Below are positions 53,767-62,520 of a stretch of DNA of 64,000 nucleotides, piece by piece (the first letter of the stretch is position 1; each line of letters begins with the position of its first letter). Position numbers and translations under genes: made by a program. The DNA is taken from contig NZ_CP046654.1 of NCBI RefSeq assembly GCF_009759685.1, positions 3,472,001-3,536,000 on the forward strand, written 5' to 3'. Origin of the DNA: Acinetobacter baumannii (GTDB taxonomy: Bacteria > Pseudomonadota > Gammaproteobacteria > Pseudomonadales > Moraxellaceae). Under the pieces are notes generated by a model. The model was not told where the DNA came from, searched no databases, and was given only the letters and a program-made list of their open reading frames with translations.

Positions 53767-55110
53767 TTAATTTGCACTCAAACTTAAATTATCAACTTGT
53801 TCTGATTTTTCTTTTTTAATGAGATAACCCAATATGATTTGCAAAATCACGCCAATAAACGCACAACATGACATTAAGAGAAAACACCAGATATACCCCT
53901 GATGACTATGCCAGCCACCAAAGCTCGTAAGCAAATATCCCATAATAATCGGTGCGACTGCCCCACCTACATACTGAGCAACTGTAATTAAACTATTTGC
54001 AGTTCCAATTGCTCCGGCTGGCGCATAATCTGATGCTGTCGCATAGAAAATAGGCCAAATTGCGTTGGCAGATAGACCAAAAAACAGTTGTATTGCAATG
54101 ACGGAAACCACGCCTGAGGTTAAACAAAAACTTGCAATGCTGACCGCCATCCAACAACCACATAAAATCAATGTGAGTCGTCTGCCAATCTTATCGGACA
54201 AAGTCGGCCAAATAATTTGCCCCATCATGCCGGTAATTGTAAATACAGCGCTCAAGCCAGCCGATTTCGCCAGATCTAACCCGACAATATTGTATAAAAA
54301 TGCAGGAAAGATAGTTAAAAAACCAATATACACCACATGGGTAATTAAAGTACTGGCTGCGGTAAACACAATTCCTCGAGAACTTAGAGTTTGTTTTAAA
54401 CGTTCCCATGTACTATGCGTACTTGTTTTTTCTTCTCCTTCATCGTGCACAAAATCTGTTGGTGGTGTGAATTGATTATCTACACAAGATTGGTGAAACT
54501 CTGAATAACGTTTACGAGTGGAATAAATCGCCCAAAATGTTAATGCCGGTACAGCAAATATAATTCCAAGAAAAAAGGCATAGCGCCAATTTTGCGGGCC
54601 AAAATAGGTAATGATGGTGGCCATTGCAACACCGCTAAGTAGCGCTCCAACCGGATAACCTGAGTGATGAGCACCTATGGCAAAACCACGGTGTTCCTTG
54701 GGCCACCATTCAGCAGTATTACTCACCCCAACTGGCTCTGCCACCCCACAACCCAAAGAAACCATAATACGTAAGGTTACGAACTTATAAAAACTTGAAC
54801 TTAAAGATGTAATGCCTGAAAGCAACGAAATAAAAGTAAATCCGATTACTAAGGGCCACTGAAAAATTCCTCGCTTCCAACCGGACGCATGTTTATCACT
54901 TAAAGCAGCAACCGGAATACTAAGAACGGCCAAAGAAAGTGTAATTGCAGCAATGGTGTATCCCCATTGCGTCGGAGATAAATTAAATTCATTACAAATC
55001 ATATTGGCTGCGCGGAAAATCAACTCTCGGTCGTATGCAACAACCACCCAAATAATCCAGCAAATCACTAATGATACCCAAGAGTGGCGATGAACTTTTT
55101 TTAGGCTCAT
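53767..55110 (-). CDS. MFS transporter
   Basis: 447 residues with 12 helices and a long central loop (about 205-235, charged). MFS motif A appears as LSDKHASG in loop 2-3 and LSDKIGRRLTL in loop 8-9. NTAEWWPKEHRGFAIGAHHSGYPVG in helices 4-5 (quoted in part: GFAIGAHHSGYPVG) is typical of organic-acid/sugar carriers. Next to the SMP-30 lactonase gene and divergent from it, it may bring in that enzyme's substrate. The exact cargo is unknown. Confidence 0.85.
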   Translation of the reverse strand: MSLKKVHRHSWVSLVICWIIWVVVAYDRELIFRAANMICNEFNLSPTQWGYTIAAITLSLAVLSIPVAALSDKHASGWKRGIFQWPLVIGFTFISLLSGITSLSSSFYKFVTLRIMVSLGCGVAEPVGVSNTAEWWPKEHRGFAIGAHHSGYPVGALLSGVAMATIITYFGPQNWRYAFFLGIIFAVPALTFWAIYSTRKRYSEFHQSCVDNQFTPPTDFVHDEGEEKTSTHSTWERLKQTLSSRGIVFTAASTLITHVVYIGFLTIFPAFLYNIVGLDLAKSAGLSAVFTITGMMGQIIWPTLSDKIGRRLTLILCGCWMAVSIASFCLTSGVVSVIAIQLFFGLSANAIWPIFYATASDYAPAGAIGTANSLITVAQYVGGAVAPIIMGYLLTSFGGWHSHQGYIWCFLLMSCCAFIGVILQIILGYLIKKEKSEQVDNLSLSAN

Positions 55111-55406
55111 TTCTAATTCCTTTTTAATTAAAATGCATCCACATGCTTTTACGTATAACGCTATGTCATTTGTCCACTCTTAAACTATCAAGTCGATTTA
55201 GAATTACTAATGATATTTCTACACCACGTAATAACTTATATTTATCAATTTAGTTCTTAGCTATTTATTTCCCTACATTTTTAATCCACTGGACCAATAA
55301 CAATCCCTTATTAGGTAAAGAAAAATTTTCATTGGTTTTTATATTTGGCTTTCATTAATTTAGTTTCTTCGATGAATGACTGAATAAAAGGACTAAAAAA
55401 GGAATT

Positions 55407-56285
55407 ATGGAAATTAAAGTACTGGTAGATGTAAAAACAAAACTTGGAGAATGCCCAACTTGGGATGCTGTTCGCCAACGCCTATTTTGGGTAGATATTG
55501 TTGATGGACGATTATTCTGTTGTGATGAATTCGGTGGGAATATACGGGCGTGGGAAGTTCATAAAAAAATAGGTTCTTTTGCTTTACAAGAAAATTATAA
55601 CGGCGCAATTGTTGCGCTCGAAGATGGGTTATATCAACTCGACTTTGACACAGGCAACTTAAAATTTATTTGCAACCCTGAACCAGACCTACCTCAAAAT
55701 AGATTAAATGATGGTCGTGTTGATCGGCAAGGTCGATTCGTTTTTGGCTCTATGAACCGCCTCGAGGATGGGAATACCGCATCTCTTTATCGATTAGATG
55801 CAGACTATAAAATAGAAAAATTAGAAAATAATATTAATACTTCAAATAGTATTTGCTGGAGTCCTGATGGTACTAAGCTCTATTTTGCAGACACATGGCA
55901 AGGTGAAATCTGGTCTTATGATTATGATCTTGAAACAGGCCAAATCTCAAATAAAACCATTTTTTGTAAGATAGATACCTCAGACGGTGGTTCAGCAGAC
56001 GGCTCGACAGTAGATCGTGAAGGTTATTTATGGAATGCAAAAGTATATTCGGGTCAGTTAGTACGTTATCGACCTGATGGAAAAATCGATCGTATTATTG
56101 AAATGCCTGTAAAAAAAATTACCAGTGCAGTTTTTGGCGGAAAAAATCTTGATGTCTTGTTTGTTACATCTATGTCACAACCGCCTCTTCCGAGGTTCCC
56201 TGATGACAACCAATTGCGGGGCAGTGTTTTTGCCATTTATGGGCTAGGCATCCAAGGAATAGCCGATGCTCGATTTATGGGGTAA
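55407..56285 (+). CDS. SMP-30/gluconolactonase-family lactonase
   Basis: 292 residues, six-bladed beta-propeller. The metal ligands of the family are visible: Glu15 in LGECPTWD, an Asn in NTSNSICWSPDG and an Asp in GGSADGSTVDREG. These enzymes hydrolyse sugar lactones to aldonic acids. AAAAAGGAATT precedes the ATG. It sits between transporters and a GntR-controlled catabolic operon, which suggests use of a sugar lactone or related compound. The 296-base gap upstream shows no other gene. Confidence 0.9.
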   Translation: MEIKVLVDVKTKLGECPTWDAVRQRLFWVDIVDGRLFCCDEFGGNIRAWEVHKKIGSFALQENYNGAIVALEDGLYQLDFDTGNLKFICNPEPDLPQNRLNDGRVDRQGRFVFGSMNRLEDGNTASLYRLDADYKIEKLENNINTSNSICWSPDGTKLYFADTWQGEIWSYDYDLETGQISNKTIFCKIDTSDGGSADGSTVDREGYLWNAKVYSGQLVRYRPDGKIDRIIEMPVKKITSAVFGGKNLDVLFVTSMSQPPLPRFPDDNQLRGSVFAIYGLGIQGIADARFMG

Positions 56286-56338
56286 TGACTCACTTCCTAC
56301 AAGAAATACTTAACTATAAAAGATAGTAAACCAGCTCT

Positions 56339-56370
56339 GCAGCTCAATAAGGAAATCTTTATTAAGCTGC
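56339..56370. terminator. Hairpin between convergent SMP-30 and GntR genes
   Basis: GCAGCT-AATAA and TTATT-AGCTGC form an 11-bp stem with one mismatch and an 8-base loop. It lies between the two stop codons. T tracts are weak. Confidence 0.5.
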
Positions 56371-56378
56371 ATCAAGAA

Positions 56379-57110
56379 TTAATTAATTGTTATTTCATAA
56401 TGAAAATTATCGGCCAAACCATAAGACTCACGGTATTCGACCGCTACACCTTCAAGATTTTTTGCAATACGGCATACCTTCACTAAAGGGTCTTCAAGGT
56501 GATTATTTAAATAGCTATCTTTAATATTTTTCTCAAAAGTTAACCGTTCTGTTGCAGAAGAAATAAATTGGCCACAGTGCTGATAATAAAAAGGATAAAG
56601 TAAGTTACCAAACTCAGCGATTGGAATTTCTTCCAGATTTTTAAATAAGCGTTCAGGTAGCCAGATTCTCTCGCTTAAAACAACGACATCTTCATGCTTA
56701 CGGACACGCTCGATATAAAGCAACTTTTCGATGTGCTCAAGCCCTAACTCGGCGTTTACTTCCGGTATTGCATCACACACTTCTACTTTTTTGATTTGTC
56801 CTTGTGGCTGAATGAACTCGCCCTTTTTATTACGTAATCTAAAAAAACGAATGAGCGAATTTTCAAAATTAGGTTGTTTAAGGAAAGTTCCTTTTCCTTG
56901 CTGTTTAACCAATAAGCCTTCTTCAACCAGTCCTTCAACCGCCTTTCTAACGGTTCCTACCGATACGCTATACATTTGCGCAAGTTCTTGTTCACTTGGA
57001 ATAGGCTCTTCGACTGTCCATTTTGACTGGATCAGTAGTTTTTGAAGTTCCCAACGGACCTTTTCATATCTTGGCAATTTAAAATTTTTAAATGCAGTCT
57101 CATCAAGCAT
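56379..57110 (-). CDS. GntR-family (HutC subgroup) regulator
   Basis: 243 residues. The winged HTH lies at about 12-78 (PSEQELAQMYSVSVGTVRKA, then EEGLLVKQQGKGTF). A UTRA ligand domain follows at about 95-235. HutC-type proteins usually repress the operon beside them until its substrate appears. The divergent transporter-hydrolase operon carries a 16-bp palindrome right after its promoter. Confidence 0.92.
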   Translation of the reverse strand: MLDETAFKNFKLPRYEKVRWELQKLLIQSKWTVEEPIPSEQELAQMYSVSVGTVRKAVEGLVEEGLLVKQQGKGTFLKQPNFENSLIRFFRLRNKKGEFIQPQGQIKKVEVCDAIPEVNAELGLEHIEKLLYIERVRKHEDVVVLSERIWLPERLFKNLEEIPIAEFGNLLYPFYYQHCGQFISSATERLTFEKNIKDSYLNNHLEDPLVKVCRIAKNLEGVAVEYRESYGLADNFHYEITIN

Positions 57111-57135
57111 TTGCGTTAAACATTATGAAATCGAT

Positions 57136-57190
57136 TTGACAATATTAGCATAGTTCTGTGTAATACAAAAAACCAAACATATATATGTTT
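57136..57190 (+). promoter_or_regulatory. Promoter and GntR-type operator of the matC-like operon
   Basis: TTGACA (57136-57141), 17 bases, TGTAAT (57159-57164) is a near-consensus promoter. Palindrome AAACATATATATGTTT (57175-57190) starts about where transcription would, and a related GTTTATATAT follows. Repression by the divergent GntR protein is inferred. Confidence 0.7.
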
Positions 57191-57221
57191 AGATGTTTAT
57201 ATATTTATCAAGGAAGATAAT

Positions 57222-58511
57222 ATGACTGCATTGATGCTGATGGCTTTAGCCGTATCGATAGGTTTAGGTTATAAAACGAAAATTAATATCGGATTTTTTA
57301 CGATAGCGTTTGCCTACCTGATTGGTTGCTTTGGCATGGGTCTTAAACCTTCCGAAGTTATTGAATTATGGCCTGTCAAAATTTTCTTTATTATTTTATC
57401 TGTCACTCTGTTTTATAACTTTGCTTTGGCAAATGGTGCTTTAGAGAAACTTGCCAGCCATCTTCTATATAAATGCCGTAAGTTTCCTCAGTTTTTACCT
57501 TTAGCGATTTTTTTCGCAGCAACCATTATTGCTGGCCTAGGTGCTGGTTTTTATACAGTACTTGCCTTTATGGCACCCATTACACTGCTGCTGTGTAAAA
57601 AAACCAATATGAATATGATTATTGGTGGGATGGCTGCAAATTACGGCGCTTTAGCTGGCGCAAATTTTATGACATCGCAAAGTGGCATTATTTTCCGAAG
57701 CTTAATGGAAAATACTGGCATTAGCTCGCAAACAGCTTTTTCATATAGCAGTGGAATTTTTGTCTTGACTTTAATTATTCCAATTGCGGTGTTGGGAATT
57801 TATACCCTCTGGAATAGAAAAAGTAATTCAATTGTGATTGAAGATCAAAAGCCTGAACCATTCGACAAAAAACAGAAACAATCCATCTTCCTTATTATTT
57901 TAATGATGTCGATTGTTTTAGTTTTTCCAATCTTGCATCTTGTTTTTCCCGATGTAAAAACAATTAGCTTTTTAAACTCCAAAATTGATATTGCCTTCCT
58001 TGCGATTACCTTCTCGCTCATTAGTTTACTTATGAAACTTGCGGATGAGAAAAAGGTCATTGCACTTGTGCCTTGGGGAACACTGATCATGATTTGCGGT
58101 GTCGGTATGCTCATCGCATTAGGTGTGAAACTTGGCATTATTACTACCCTATCTGAATGGTTAGCAAACAATGTTCCTGTGTGGGTCATTCCAGTACTTT
58201 TATGTCTGATCAGTGCCATTATGTCTGTATTTTCAAGCACTCTAGGGGTGGTTGCTCCTACCTTATTTCCAATTGTTCCTGCGCTTGCACTTACCTCTGG
58301 CCTAAACCCACTAGTGCTGTTTATTTGTATTGTGGTTGGCGCTCAGTCTACAGCGATTTCTCCTTTCTCGTCTGGCGGTAGCCTCATTATGGCTTCAGCA
58401 CCAGCAGACATCGACAAAACCAAATTCTTTAATCAACTGTTATTTAAAGCAATTCCTGTAGGAGTCATTGCCGCTTTAATCGCTATTTTTGCTTTAAAAT
58501 TTGTAATGTGA
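57222..58511 (+). CDS. MatC/SLC13-type dicarboxylate carrier
   Basis: 429 residues, about 11-12 membrane helices in two inverted halves. The N-terminal part matches the MatC_N region (GFFTIAFAYLIGCFGMGLKPSE). Half-repeat motifs with Gly/Ala/Ser loops include GGMAANYGALAGANFMTSQS and GAQSTAISPFSSGGSLIM, the ion/substrate hairpins of the ion-transporter superfamily. Substrate is probably a carboxylate. AAGGAAG precedes the ATG. First gene of a three-gene operon under GntR. Confidence 0.85.
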   Translation: MTALMLMALAVSIGLGYKTKINIGFFTIAFAYLIGCFGMGLKPSEVIELWPVKIFFIILSVTLFYNFALANGALEKLASHLLYKCRKFPQFLPLAIFFAATIIAGLGAGFYTVLAFMAPITLLLCKKTNMNMIIGGMAANYGALAGANFMTSQSGIIFRSLMENTGISSQTAFSYSSGIFVLTLIIPIAVLGIYTLWNRKSNSIVIEDQKPEPFDKKQKQSIFLIILMMSIVLVFPILHLVFPDVKTISFLNSKIDIAFLAITFSLISLLMKLADEKKVIALVPWGTLIMICGVGMLIALGVKLGIITTLSEWLANNVPVWVIPVLLCLISAIMSVFSSTLGVVAPTLFPIVPALALTSGLNPLVLFICIVVGAQSTAISPFSSGGSLIMASAPADIDKTKFFNQLLFKAIPVGVIAALIAIFALKFVM

Positions 58512-58512
58512 G

Positions 58513-59331
58513 ATGAAAATGAACTGTATAGATACACATGCACATGTTTTTTCGACACAGGACCACAGTATCGAAACAGCACGTTATGCACCTGATTATG
58601 AGGCAACTGTACAAAGTTTTATCTCTCATCTTGATGAACACAATTTCACGCATGGTGTTTTGGTTCAACCCAGCTTTTTGGGCACCAACAACCAAGCGAT
58701 GTTAAACGCAATTCAGCAATACCCTGAGCGTTTAAAAGGGATCGCCGTTGTTCAACATACGACGACGTTTGATGAGCTAGTCAATCTCAAGGCACAAGGC
58801 ATCGTTGGTGTTCGCTTAAATCTATTCGGTCTTAACCCTCCTGCGCTAAATACGCCTGACTGGCAAAAATTTTTACGAAATGTAGAAAGCCTCAACTGGC
58901 AAATTGAGATACACGCACCGCCGAAATATCTGGTTCAGCTTTTGCCACAATTGGATGAATACAGCTTTGATGTCGTAATTGATCATTTTGGCCGAGTTGA
59001 CCCTGTTAAAGGGATTGAAGATCCAGATTATCAGAAGTTTTTAAGCTTACTTAACGTAAAACAGCACTGGATTAAAGTGTCCGGTTTCTACCGTTTGGGC
59101 ACTACTCCAAACAACATAAATACGGCACGACAGGCCTATAACATTGTTAAAGAAAAAGGTTTTTTACACAAACTTATTTGGGGAAGTGATTGGCCGCATA
59201 CCCAACATGAATCTTTAATAACTTATGAAGATGCGATTAAAGCTTTTAAACATATTGTGTTTGATAAACACGAGCAATGTTTAATTTTAAATCAGAACCC
59301 TACCGAGCTGTTTGGTTTCTCACGTACATAA
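58513..59331 (+). CDS. Amidohydrolase-superfamily lactonase (LigI-like)
   Basis: 272 residues. The opening IDTHAHVF (HxH at 9 and 11), EIHAPPKY, VIDHFGRVDP and WGSDWPHT provide the His and Asp residues of the amidohydrolase barrel. The closest pattern is 2-pyrone-4,6-dicarboxylate lactonase and related hydrolases of sugar or muconic lactones. It starts one base after the carrier's stop (ATG 58513, or 58519), and so is coupled to it. With an SMP-30 lactonase nearby, a lactone or cyclic acid is the likely nutrient. Confidence 0.87.
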   Translation: MKMNCIDTHAHVFSTQDHSIETARYAPDYEATVQSFISHLDEHNFTHGVLVQPSFLGTNNQAMLNAIQQYPERLKGIAVVQHTTTFDELVNLKAQGIVGVRLNLFGLNPPALNTPDWQKFLRNVESLNWQIEIHAPPKYLVQLLPQLDEYSFDVVIDHFGRVDPVKGIEDPDYQKFLSLLNVKQHWIKVSGFYRLGTTPNNINTARQAYNIVKEKGFLHKLIWGSDWPHTQHESLITYEDAIKAFKHIVFDKHEQCLILNQNPTELFGFSRT

Positions 59332-59340
59332 GGAGTATGT

Positions 59341-60681
59341 ATGAAAAATGATATATCTATATCGGAAGTAGAAAAGTCAACGATCCGTAAACTTTCTTTT
59401 CGTATTCTTCCTTTCCTCATTCTTTGTTATTTCATCGCATATATTGATCGGGTGAATATTGGTTTTGCCGCTTTAACCATGAACCAAGAAATTGGTTTAA
59501 CTGCTACTGCCTTTGGTTTTGGTGCGACATTATTTTTTATTGCATATGTCATATTTGAAATTCCAAGTAACATGGCTATGGAAAAGCTAGGTGCACGTAT
59601 CTGGATTGCCAGAATCATGATTACTTGGGGCATTGTCGGTTGCTGTACTGCCTTCATTACTGGCCCTATTTCATATGCAATTTCACGCTTTTTACTTGGT
59701 GCTGCCGAAGCCGGATTTTTCCCAGGCGTATTACTGTATTTAACACTATGGTTCCCTAAACGATATATGGCTCGAATTGTTGCCGTATTTATGGTTGCGA
59801 TTCCTTTATCTAACTTTATTGGTTCACCATTATCTGCCTTATTGTTAGGCTTGCATGGTTTACTGGGCTTAAGTGGATGGCAAGTGCTTTTAATACTTGA
59901 AGCATTACCTGCAATCCTTCTTGGTTTGTTATGCCTTGTATGGCTGCCAAATACCGCAAATAATGTTAAATGGTTAAATCAAGAAGAAAAGGACTGGTTA
60001 TCAAGCACTTTAACTTTTGAAAAAAATCAATTGTTGAACTCTGAAAAACAAGACAGTGCCGAACAGAAAAAGAGTAAGTTCAAGCTGCTGATTACCAATA
60101 AATATCTATGGTTCTTTGCAATTATTTATGCAGGAAGTTCAGCAACCAGCAATATTTTATCGTTATGGATGCCTCAGATTTTAAAAGCCTTTCATCTAAC
60201 TGCCATGCAGACAGGTCTTTTAAATATGATTCCGTTTGGTTTAGCTGCCGCTTTCATGATTGTTTGGGGCGTACATGCCGATAAAAGTGGTAATAAGAGT
60301 CTCAACACAGCTATTCCGTTATTTGTGACCAGTTTTGGTTTGCTCCTTACTATTTTTACCTCGTCTTTAACTTTGAGCTTACTTTTATTCTCACTCGTTT
60401 TGATGGGTAACTATGCCATTAAAGGTCCTTTCTGGGCATTGGTTTCTGAGCGCTTACCACCTACTTTAGTGGCTGTAGGTATTGCAGCGGTGAATACGAT
60501 TGCGCATATTGGTACTGGGCTTATGAACTCTATTATGGGTATTGTAAAAGATTATTCGGGAAGCTTCCCTATTTCTCTTTTACCGTTATGTATGCTTACA
60601 TTTACGGGTGCCATGATTGCGTTGTATTTGGGAAGAAAACCGACATTGCCAAAAGCGCAAAAGGTTCAAAAGTTGGTTTAG
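59341..60681 (+). CDS. MFS transporter, anion:cation symporter family
   Basis: 446 residues, 12 helices. ACS signatures YIDRVNIGFAALTMNQEIG, FEIPSNMAMEKLGARIWIA and GAAEAGFFPGVLLYLTLWFP closely parallel the other ACS transporter of the window (39824-41200). AAGGAG lies six bases before the ATG. It is the last gene of the GntR-controlled operon and offers a second uptake route for an organic acid. A degraded copy of its 3' end lies about 840 bases downstream. Confidence 0.9.
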   Translation: MKNDISISEVEKSTIRKLSFRILPFLILCYFIAYIDRVNIGFAALTMNQEIGLTATAFGFGATLFFIAYVIFEIPSNMAMEKLGARIWIARIMITWGIVGCCTAFITGPISYAISRFLLGAAEAGFFPGVLLYLTLWFPKRYMARIVAVFMVAIPLSNFIGSPLSALLLGLHGLLGLSGWQVLLILEALPAILLGLLCLVWLPNTANNVKWLNQEEKDWLSSTLTFEKNQLLNSEKQDSAEQKKSKFKLLITNKYLWFFAIIYAGSSATSNILSLWMPQILKAFHLTAMQTGLLNMIPFGLAAAFMIVWGVHADKSGNKSLNTAIPLFVTSFGLLLTIFTSSLTLSLLLFSLVLMGNYAIKGPFWALVSERLPPTLVAVGIAAVNTIAHIGTGLMNSIMGIVKDYSGSFPISLLPLCMLTFTGAMIALYLGRKPTLPKAQKVQKLV

Positions 60682-60704
60682 GTTTTAGAAATAAAAGATT
60701 TAAT

Positions 60705-60732
60705 TAAAAGAGACCATTAATGGTCTCTTTTT
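60705..60732 (+). terminator. Terminator of the matC-like operon
   Basis: AAAAGAGACCATTAATGGTCTCTTTTTT is a perfect palindrome with T tract after the MFS stop. A near copy follows the duplicated fragment at 61527-61553. Confidence 0.9.
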
Positions 60733-60823
60733 TATTCATAACAAATATATAGAAGCTAAGATGGGTCAATATTTTCTTATTTTTATATGAAAACTATAAG
60801 CTTGTCTGTTTTTACTCCAACAA

Positions 60824-60853
60824 AAAAGCCCATCTTCCGATGAGCTTTTTATT
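60824..60853 (-). terminator. Terminator of the small gene at 60876
   Basis: On the minus strand AAAAAGCTCATC-GGAA-GATGGGCTTTTTT forms a stem with one G-T-type mismatch and a T tract, 23 bases past the stop codon of the 46-residue gene. Confidence 0.8.
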
Positions 60854-60875
60854 TAACTAAATTTCATAATATGTA

Positions 60876-61016
60876 TTAGACTTTAAATTCTGCTATTACA
60901 AAGTTTTTTACGATTTCATCAAAATTTGGTTTCAGAAGAGTTGGCTTGCTATCTTTTATAGTTTTATACCAATAACTCGCTGCAACTCCCATACTAACCA
61001 AAGCTAACAATTTCAT
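60876..61016 (-). CDS. 46-residue small protein with N-terminal hydrophobic segment
   Basis: ATG at 61016 follows TGAGGTGAGCT, a strong ribosome site. The product starts MKLLALVSMGVAASYWYKTI, a short hydrophobic segment that could be a membrane anchor, then a polar tail with KDSKPTLLKPNFDEIVKNF. Its own terminator supports a real gene. No family is recognised. It lies between the MFS gene and its decayed duplicate. Confidence 0.7.
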   Translation of the reverse strand: MKLLALVSMGVAASYWYKTIKDSKPTLLKPNFDEIVKNFVIAEFKV

Positions 61017-61211
61017 AGCTCACCTCACTTATTGGGAAGAGTGGAGTTTAAAGTATCATTCGCGTTTGTAGCGTTCTAACTCGTTTTAAAGAGATTTCTG
61101 TATATTTTTTAAGCAATGTGTAATAAAAAAGCCTATATCTTTGTAAACTTCTTTAAGGACAATAGTGCAGTTTACTTACACTTTTTTCAATATAACTTAT
61201 ATTTAGTATTT

Positions 61212-61223
61212 TCCTGTACAGGA
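61212..61223. promoter_or_regulatory. TCCTGTACAGGA palindrome
   Basis: A perfect 12-bp palindrome followed by TCAA, similar to the one upstream of vsr (17851). About 40 bases downstream AAAGGA and ATGATG open a 17-codon frame (61264-61317), too short to call. The surrounding 61017-61351 region is otherwise AT-rich and without a supported gene. Confidence 0.35.
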
Positions 61224-61351
61224 TCAATATTTCAATAAAAGATAAAGAAAGGAATCTTCTAGAATGATGAAATATTTGATTATTCTTGCCTATAAAAAGT
61301 ATAAAAACTTATTTTAAATATTACAATTAAAGGAGCACTTTTACTTGCTAA

Positions 61352-61556
61352 TGGGCTTAGAACTGTATTACGGGTATTGTAAAAGATTATTCGGGGAGCT
61401 TCCCTATTTCTCTTTTACCGTTATGTATACTTTACATCTACGAACTCCATGATTATGTTGCATTAAGGAAGAAAACCAACTTTACCGAAAGTTTCAAAAC
61501 TTAGTTTATTTTTTGATACAAAAATTGAAAAGAGACCAATTAATGGTCTCTTTTCA
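61352..61556 (+). pseudogene. Decayed duplicate of the 3' end of the MFS gene plus its terminator
   Basis: This stretch matches 60516-60732 from TGGGCTTA through the end of the MFS gene and its terminator. A core of about 55 bases (61372-61427) is almost identical, including TATTGTAAAAGATTATTCGG. The rest carries substitutions and small indels that break the frame. The terminator copy AAAAGAGACCAATTAATGGT... is at 61527-61553 and may still work. It is a remnant, not a gene. Confidence 0.88.
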
Positions 61557-61673
61557 CTATACTTGATTCATTGTAGACAAGAATAAAACATATGAATTCT
61601 TATTTAAGAATAGAATCAAGTAACTAGTTTTCTAGAAGTACGACATAAAACTTTCTTCTATTTAGACTTACTT

Positions 61674-62090
61674 TTATTCTGCCCACCACAATTTTTCATT
61701 ACCGTTTTCATCTATATCCACCCAAACTGGCCAAAAAGGGCAATATTCTTCACTGTTGAGCATAAACCATACATGTACACCACCAAGATCCTCTCAAGAC
61801 TCTTCGGATATAGGAAAAATTAAGCTAAATTCAGATAAAACCCCTGAAATTTCATCATCTAGTATTTTATTGTTTCTAGCTAATTTTAGTTTATTTTCTA
61901 AAATTAACTTCCTCAACATATTGAAAAAAAATTCTTTTTTCAAAGCAAAATTATTTATTAAACTTACTGGCAAACCGATATTTCGTTCTAAGCTGTCAAT
62001 TGCATCCCACAGCCATCCTAAATGATGATATTTGGCTTCTTGAAAATTTAACATATAGTCAATTTGATCAACATTAAACTTATTAATCAT
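61674..62090 (-). pseudogene. CdiI-like immunity paralogue with in-frame TGA
   Basis: ATG at 62090 overlaps the stop of the upstream immunity gene by one base. The frame encodes 100-odd... residues up to FPISEES, meets TGA at 61794-61796, and then continues in the same frame as EDLGGVHVWFMLNSEEYC and CPFWPVWVDIDENGNEK to a TAA at 61674. The whole aligns with the 139-residue neighbour, including the PVWV and final WWAE/LEWA ends. So the gene is full length apart from one nonsense codon, which removes the last ~40 residues. It may be a dead or truncated orphan immunity gene of the CDI locus. Confidence 0.75.
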
Positions 62091-62509
62091 TATGCCCACT
62101 CTAAATGTTTTTCACCATTTTTAAGTGTATAGACCCAGACAGGTCTTAATGGACAAAAATCTTTATCATAAACAACAAGCCAAGTTCCGACATCAACAAC
62201 ACCTAATTCCTCCGCATGTCGTTCTGATTGAGGGAATGATAGTTTGAACCATTCCAATTGCTCAGAGATAGGCATGTCATATAAAATTTCATCATTTTCG
62301 CTTTTAGCAAGTAATAAATCACCATTTTTCATTAACTTTTCTAAAATATAGAAAAATATTGTTTTTTTTAAATCAAAGTTATTGTCCACAATTTCATAAA
62401 ATTCTAAATCATTACCTAATCGACTAATTGATAGCCAAATACCATCTAATGCCTGAAACTTAGGCGATTTCATTAATTCATTAAAATGTTTATCAATTAA
62501 ATTAAACAT
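62090..62509 (-). CDS. CdiI-like immunity protein
   Basis: 139 residues, small, acidic, soluble, beginning MFNLIDKHFNELMKSPKF. It starts 11 bases after the CdiA stop, with GGAG before the ATG. Position directly behind cdiA is where the cognate immunity gene lies in CDI systems, so it should bind and neutralise the CdiA C-terminal toxin. I know no domain name for it. A paralogue follows at once. Pairing with this toxin is inferred from position. Confidence 0.72.
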   Translation of the reverse strand: MFNLIDKHFNELMKSPKFQALDGIWLSISRLGNDLEFYEIVDNNFDLKKTIFFYILEKLMKNGDLLLAKSENDEILYDMPISEQLEWFKLSFPQSERHAEELGVVDVGTWLVVYDKDFCPLRPVWVYTLKNGEKHLEWA

Positions 62510-62520
62510 TATCTACTCCA

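Noticed and set aside
54065-54475. 136-codon ORF antisense to the MFS gene at 53767-55110
   Set aside because: Shadow of a transporter gene; no ribosome site or domain.
57845-58240. 131-codon ORF antisense to the MatC-like carrier
   Set aside because: Shadow ORF with no recognisable motif.
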